From Acidobacteriota bacterium (GTDB taxonomy: Bacteria; Acidobacteriota; Terriglobia; Terriglobales; Acidobacteriaceae), in assembly GCA_021779695.1 (NCBI GenBank), contig JAJYAE010000034.1, positions 1-22,131 on the forward strand: a DNA stretch of 22,131 nucleotides, written 5' to 3'. The first letter of the stretch is position 1. Every line of letters starts with the position of its first letter. The notes beneath the pieces were generated by a model. That model worked only from the letters and a program-made list of their open reading frames with translations, was not told the origin of the DNA and made no database searches. A program made the position numbers and the translations under genes. Of this stretch, positions 18,200 through 22,131 are shown piece by piece.

Positions 18200-18406
18200 C
18201 TTGTTCCTTTCTGTTGTTATCCTGCGGCAGGGAAGACCGCATTCAGGCGTGCGCGATCGGTGTGGATCGGCTCTTTGCCTCTGGCCGTGGGCTGGGAGTT
18301 GTTCAGCGCAGCTGGCATGATCCCTCAGATCGAAATTTGAGTCCGGAGCGAGGGAGGATTGCGCGGCTTGGACTTGATTGAGAGTCGATGTAGCGAGGGT
18401 GGCGCT

Positions 18407-18451
18407 GGCCTCTGAGAAGAGGCGATTTCCCGGGACCAGAAATCAGAGGCC
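18407..18451. repeat. Nested inverted repeat at the Int2 stop codon
   Basis: GGCCTCTGA (18407-18415) pairs with TCAGAGGCC (18443-18451). Inside, GATTTC (18424-18429) pairs with GAAATC (18439-18444), sharing two bases with the outer arm. The right arm includes the Int2 stop codon. It may be an RNA hairpin ending Int2 transcription or a recombination-site relic; no T-run follows. Confidence 0.5.
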
Positions 18452-19080
18452 GAGACTCGCCGATGCGTTCTCGCGGAACATCTCGCCCGGACGAATGTAG
18501 CGGCGCAAAACGCGCCGCGGGCGGTGACGCGTGGTCTTCGCGATGGCGCGTTCGGACGATCCGTTCAACGCTGCTTGCGTCGCCATACCAGCGCGAACGC
18601 TGTGCCCGGCGATGTTGGCTGCATTCATGCCGGCCCTCGCCGCGGCGGCTTTGAAAATCGCCGCGATCGAATCGCGATGCAGTCCTGTGGTCGCTACGCG
18701 GCCGTGACGATCGACTCCGCGAAAAACCGCGCCCTCAGTGACGTTCGCGGCGGAGAGCCATCTACGCAGCGCTTTGATCGGGCACGTATCTTCGTGTTTG
18801 CCAAACGGGATCGCGACCTTGGCGCCGGCCTGCTCCTGATCGGCCTTCGAGCGCGGCACGTTGATCACAAGTCCCGAATCTGCAAAGCACAAATCAGATA
18901 CAGTCATCGCACAGAGTTCCGAGCGGCGAAACGCGCCCGCGAATCCCGTCAGGATTAAAGCGCGATCGCGCAGACCGAGCAGATTCTTCGGGCACGCGGC
19001 AAGAAGACGGCAGATATCGTTCAGCAGCAGCGGGTCTTTGCAGTTCTGCGCGACGCCCAGGGTACGGCGGGCGCCAAGGA
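18443..19080 (-). pseudogene. Tyrosine recombinase Int2, N-terminally truncated
   Basis: The readable homology starts at about GARRTLGVAQNCKDPLLLNDICRLLAACP and runs to the C-terminus, giving the catalytic domain of a phage-type integrase. The box I arginine is in GFAGAFRRSEL, box II is GHSVRAG, and the nucleophile region is LRRYIRPGEMF with the Tyr. The usual TGHR before it reads TRHR, a change at a normally conserved glycine. The N-terminal core-binding domain is absent: upstream of about 19075 the sequence changes to that of Int3 on the other strand. An open frame starts at 19105, but the first residues (MWCRCGRGVL) belong to the antisense of Int3. Probably inactive. Confidence 0.85.
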
Positions 19081-19644
19081 CTCCGCGCCCACACCTACAC
19101 CACACTTTTCGGCCTTCTCGTTGTGAGTGGCATGCGTGTAAACGAGGCTGTGAACCTGGACCGGCAGGATGTGGACCTGCTGCACGGCATCCTCACCATC
19201 CGACGGACGAAGTTTGGCAAGTCGCAGCATGTGCCCATCCATCCATCGACCGTTGCGGCGCTTCAACAATATGCCCGGAGGAGAGATCGCATTGTACCGA
19301 TACCAACCGCGGCTTTCTTCGTTTCCGAACGCGGTGTCAGGATTGGCGACTACATGGCGCGCTACACCTTCGCAAAGCTGTCCCAGCAACTCGGTCTGCG
19401 CTCTCGGGCGAAAGGGCATGGCCGCGGTCCACGGCTGCATGATATGCGCCATCGATTTGCCGTGCGTACTCTGATCCATTGGTACCGAGCCGGGCTCGAT
19501 GTCGAGCGGGAACTGCCCAAGCTGGCCACCTATCTCGGCCATGTGCACATCAACGAGACCTACTGGTATCTGGAAGCTGTACCGGAGCTGCTGCAGTTAG
19601 CCACGGACCGTATCACAGGCAGGGGAAAGGCGGCGCGCTCGTGA
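19078..19644 (+). pseudogene. Tyrosine recombinase Int3, N-terminally truncated
   Basis: Homology begins near LRAHTYTTLFGLLVVSGMRVNEAVNLDR, upstream of the first possible start (GTG at 19123), showing that an N-terminal half has been lost. The remaining catalytic domain is complete: box I R in SGMRVNEA, HDMRH for box II, YLGHVHINETYWYLE with the second His and the Tyr. It ends TGA at 19642-19644, overlapping the ATG of Int4 by one base (TGATG), as in multi-recombinase operons. An active form would need the missing DNA-binding half. Confidence 0.85.
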
Positions 19645-20635
19645 TGTCTGCCGGATTTCCCTTCCTTTTGCAATCCTTCTTTACAGACCGGCTCTTTCGG
19701 CAACGGCGAGCCAGTCCCCATACCATCGCGTCCTATCGTGATTCCTTTCGTCTCCTCCTGCGGTTCGCTAACCAACGGCTAGGTAAGGCGCCATCCACTC
19801 TCACCCTCGATGATCTGACCATTCCCTTTATTGGAGATTTTCTCGACAGTCTGGAAACCGGCCGTAAAAACAGCGCTCGACTCGCAATATCCGCTTGGCC
19901 GCCATCCATTCCTTTTTTCGCTACGTCGCTTTGGAAGAACCCAGCCATGCCTTGCTTTGCCAGCGCGTCCTGTCGATACCCGCCAAACGTCACCAACGCC
20001 GACCTATCGAATTTCTCCATCGCGAAGAGATCGATGCGTTGGTGGACGCTACCGATACCTCCAATTGGATCGGACGCCGTGATCGGACCATGCTTTTACT
20101 CGCAGTGCAGACCGGACTCCGGGTCTCCGAGTTGGTCGGTTTGCGTTGTCAGGATATCGTCTTGGGAACCGGCGCCCACGTGCACTGCCTGGGAAAAGGC
20201 AGGAAAGAGCGGTGCACGCCTCTGCGCACAGAAACAGCAAGAATGCTGGACGCATGGCTGCGCCAACGACACGGCCATCCTGAGGATCCGTTGTCTCTTA
20301 GTATCCGAGGTGGGAAGCTCAGCCGCGACGCAATCGAGCGTCTCCTCAGAAAACATGCGGCTACTGCAACACGAGCCTGCGCATCACACAAAAGAAAGAA
20401 AGTCAGTCCCCATGTGCTGCGACACACAGCAGCAATGGACCTTCTCCAACATGGTGTCGACCGCTCCGTGATTGCTCTCTGGTTGGGGCACGAATCGGTT
20501 GAGACCACGCAAATGTATTTGCATGCCCACATGCGACTGAAAGAAAAAGCCCTGTCGCGCACACAGCCGCTCGATGCCCGGCCCGGGCGATATCGTCCCA
20601 GCGATAAGCTCCTGGCATTTTTGGAGGCCATCTGA
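19644..20635 (+). pseudogene. Tyrosine recombinase Int4, one-base frameshift
   Basis: The gene starts at the ATG at 19644, overlapping the Int3 stop. The first frame gives a typical SAM-like core-binding domain (LLQSFFTDRLFRQRRASPHTIASYRDSFRLLLRFANQR ... FIGDFLDSLETGRKNSAR). At 19880/19881 the frame breaks: adding one A after CGA restores NSARTRNIRLAAIHSFFRY, and the second frame then continues to the stop at 20635 with the catalytic domain (box I R in TGLRVSEL, HVLRH for box II, LGHESVETTQMYLH with His and Tyr). About 330 residues if repaired, normal for the family. I read this as a deletion mutation; a programmed -1 shift is not supported by a canonical slippery site. Similar recombinases occur in consecutive recombinase operons and beside IS91-type transposases. 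Confidence 0.9.
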
Positions 20636-21422
20636 TTATGCCGATTCTCAATGCGCCTCGAGCGCCGCCTACGCTTGTTTGGAGTACCAAGTCGGCATGA
20701 CCACAGAATCGGCATGCTGCCCAAGTTCATGGATAATGGCCGGCTGCGGATTCACAAGCTTTTCCTCCTGGATCACGGCATCAATGCCAGCAGTTGCCGC
20801 CGCAACTTCGCACAATTGGTACGCGCCGGGAACTCAAAGTTGGACCGCCTGCGCAATCGTCCCGGCCGGGATTGCGTGACATGTTCTGGACGTCATGCAA
20901 GTTCGCCGGTAATCGCACTGCCAGCACGACACTGATCCCAGCCACCAAAACTCCGAATGCAACAATCCAGCAACCCTGCCGGAGTGAGGATGTCACCAAG
21001 AATTTAGCTGCAGCTTTCCGCTACCTTAAGGTCGGAGAGCTTCGGCAGGATTGGCAGAACGAGTGAAATCTCGCGGACGTGTTCGCCTTCTGTTCTGTTG
21101 ATTCGTGCGCCGGCTGCCAGCTAGAACTGTGACAAGCTGCCATCTTGCTTAGGGGATTTCGCCTCGAAAGTGCATGGCCGGACACCCGTCGTGGCCTGGG
21201 GGTAGCGGAAGCGCGCGGATAGAGCGGTCCATCCGAACCTCCAAATTCGACATTACCGACTCAATCCTTAGGCTATCCAAGTGGTGGTGACTTGAATGGC
21301 AGCGAGAATTTGGGCGGAAATTCTTCTGGATGACTGATGAGCTGCTCTGCGATCAGGGCTGCATCACGGTGGTGTAGGTGGACGGAATTTCGCTGCTGAA
21401 CGGTGCTGGACTTTTGCAAAAG

Positions 21423-21445
21423 TATTCGCAAGTCTCTTGCGAATA
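21423..21445. repeat. Perfect 10-bp inverted repeat with 3-bp centre
   Basis: TATTCGCAAG (21423-21432) and CTTGCGAATA (21436-21445) are exact reverse complements around TCT. The compact shape suits a dimer-binding operator or a tyrosine-recombinase core site better than a terminator, as the centre is only three bases and no T-run follows. No adjacent regulator gene. Confidence 0.7.
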
Positions 21446-21904
21446 TGCAAGCTGGGGTCAATGGGCGGTGGCTCTTTCGAAACACCGATCGTATGTCTGT
21501 CTTTGTTTTGGCAAGTCAAGAATTTTGAATTTCCGAGAGAAAAGCATAAAAGCATCTCGCTATAAGGACGTTGGTTTGTAAGTGCGTTGAGAGTTCCAGT
21601 ATCCACCGCGCTTGCAATTCGATCATCTGTGCGTGCAGGGAAGGCAGGATTTGTCGTGAGTTGATGCTGTTAGGATCCAGCACGGTCTCGTCCATTTAGA
21701 GGTGGTCGGGGCGCTAATCTTTGCCAAGTCAAGGGTCTTTCCCGGACCGCAAAATCATCGAAAAGAGGGGAACGTCCAGATGGCGAGCAAAAATTGATTG
21801 TCTGGAGGGGGTATGTCAGCAATCTCGCGAAGTTCGAAGTTCTCGTAAGTCTAAGTAAAATAAGATTATTTCGGAACAGAACAGCTAGGGTTGTAGTTTC
21901 AAGA

Positions 21905-21958
21905 TATCCGTACGCAAGACGTACTGTATCCGTACGGATTTCACACAATTTCCGTACG
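21905..21958. repeat. Three CCGTACG repeats at exact 22-bp spacing
   Basis: TATCCGTACG at 21905 and 21927 and TTTCCGTACG at 21949 are spaced exactly 22 bp, two DNA turns, so they lie on one face of the helix. The middle copy is extended to ATCCGTACGGAT, a perfect palindrome. The bases between the cores differ from one interval to the next. Such phased repeats are typical of operator or iteron series or recombinase accessory sites; which one applies is unknown. Confidence 0.75.
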
Positions 21959-22004
21959 TTTGCTGGGAGCAAACGAGGGAATCGGCCATTCGAACCCTCA
22001 CGAT

Positions 22005-22131
22005 GAGGGTGTTTTGATTTCCGTGTAAACGTCCGTTCCTCGATACTGGAGGGGAACAGATGGAACTGGATAGAGAGCTTATCGACAAGTTGCTGGCCGG
22101 GTACAAGGGTCCGGAGGACCTGATCGGCGAG
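22005..22131 (+). mobile_element. Left end of an IS256-family insertion sequence (cut by the window)
   Basis: Immediately before the transposase gene, GAGGGTGTTTTGATTT followed by CCGTGTAAAC resembles IS256-type terminal repeats, which share an internal GTGTAAA. The proposed end at 22005 leaves 55 bases before the transposase start, a usual layout. CCCTCA (21995-22000) and TGAGGG (22004-22009) form a small inverted repeat over the boundary. The right end and target duplication are outside the window, so the exact limit is tentative. Confidence 0.65.
22060..22131 (+). CDS. IS256-family transposase, 5' fragment (runs off window)
   Basis: The ATG at 22060 is preceded by GGAGGGGAA. The visible 24 residues begin MELDRELIDKLLAGYK and end PEDLIGE, the hallmark N-terminus of IS256-family (mutator-type, DDE) transposases, which catalyse cut-and-paste or copy-out transposition. 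The catalytic DDE residues lie beyond the window, so integrity cannot be judged. Confidence 0.85.
   Translation, partial: MELDRELIDKLLAGYKGPEDLIGE

Larger units (their letters stand above)
20636..22004. other. Unassigned, probably degenerate region between Int4 and the IS256 element
   Basis: About 1.37 kb without a gene I can support. Open frames are short, overlap in several registers and lack known motifs. The frame at 20651-20935 gives a basic peptide (LPKFMDNGRLRIHKLFLLDHGINAS) directly downstream of Int4, where a third operon gene might be expected, but I cannot match it to a family. A perfect inverted repeat (21423-21445) and a 22-bp repeat series (21905-21958) are the clearest structures. 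Confidence 0.5.

Noticed and set aside
19866..19880. Programmed -1 frameshift in Int4 at a run of five A
   Set aside because: TAAAAAC is not a canonical slippery heptamer, and slipping there would give a sequence unlike the family, whereas a single missing A after CGA restores the conserved motif exactly.
20149..20730. Minus-strand open frame of 193 residues over Int4
   Set aside because: Antisense to the recombinase catalytic domain, Arg/Ser-rich and without motifs.
20781..20999. Minus-strand 72-residue frame with a hydrophobic segment (GCWIVAFGVLVAGISVVLAV)
   Set aside because: A single hydrophobic stretch without a clear start site or conserved partner; too weak to call as a gene.
21905..21958. 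Possible CRISPR array from the 22-bp repeats
   Set aside because: Only three 10-bp cores with 12-bp gaps, far too short for repeat-spacer units.
1..22131. tRNA, rRNA or riboswitch
   Set aside because: No cloverleaf, ribosomal or recognisable riboswitch sequence was seen; integration therefore does not appear to be at a tRNA gene within this window.

Overview
This window looks like a chromosomal segment of a member of the Acidobacteriota (Terriglobia type). The evidence is the gene families and the GC-rich coding: a VWFA-related protein of the type typical of this phylum, a large TonB-dependent receptor with an N-terminal carboxypeptidase-regulatory-like domain (Oar-like), a secreted FG-GAP/ASPIC-UnbV protein, and a secreted TPR protein. 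The lineage is inferred from these family resemblances, not from a marker gene.

Region 1 (1-121): four degenerate 23-24 bp repeats (core GGCCCACAT) resemble the multiple terminal repeats of IS21-family elements. No transposase gene is visible, so only an element edge or remnant lies here.

Region 2 (179-14938): an ordinary-looking but coherent secreted/outer-membrane locus. On the minus strand lie an FG-GAP/UnbV protein and a GH51 alpha-L-arabinofuranosidase. Divergently, on the plus strand, lie a GH43 endo-arabinanase-like enzyme, a VWFA-related protein, the TonB-dependent receptor (followed by a strong intrinsic terminator) and a TPR protein. GH43 and GH51 would together degrade arabinan or arabinose-containing polymers outside the cytoplasm; the receptor could import products, though no SusD partner is present.

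Region 3 (about 14941-20635): an accessory region framed by four damaged tyrosine recombinases. Int1 (minus) has a premature TAG at codon 41 and a degenerate C-terminus that meets the 3' end of the TPR gene. Int2 (minus) and Int3 (plus) both lack their N-terminal halves and are joined head to head near 19075. Int4 (plus) overlaps Int3 by one base but carries a one-base deletion. Between Int1 and Int2 lie five small minus-strand genes, each with a good ribosome-binding site: a two-helix membrane protein, a lipoprotein, a very acidic protein, a zinc-ribbon/XRE regulator and an unknown protein. This is the most likely place for undescribed cargo.

Region 4 (20636-22131): about 1.4 kb of mostly unassignable, probably degenerate DNA with a perfect 10-bp inverted repeat and three CCGTACG repeats spaced exactly 22 bp, ending in the left end and first 24 codons of an IS256-family transposase that runs off the window. 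The whole right third reads as a decayed landing zone for mobile elements.
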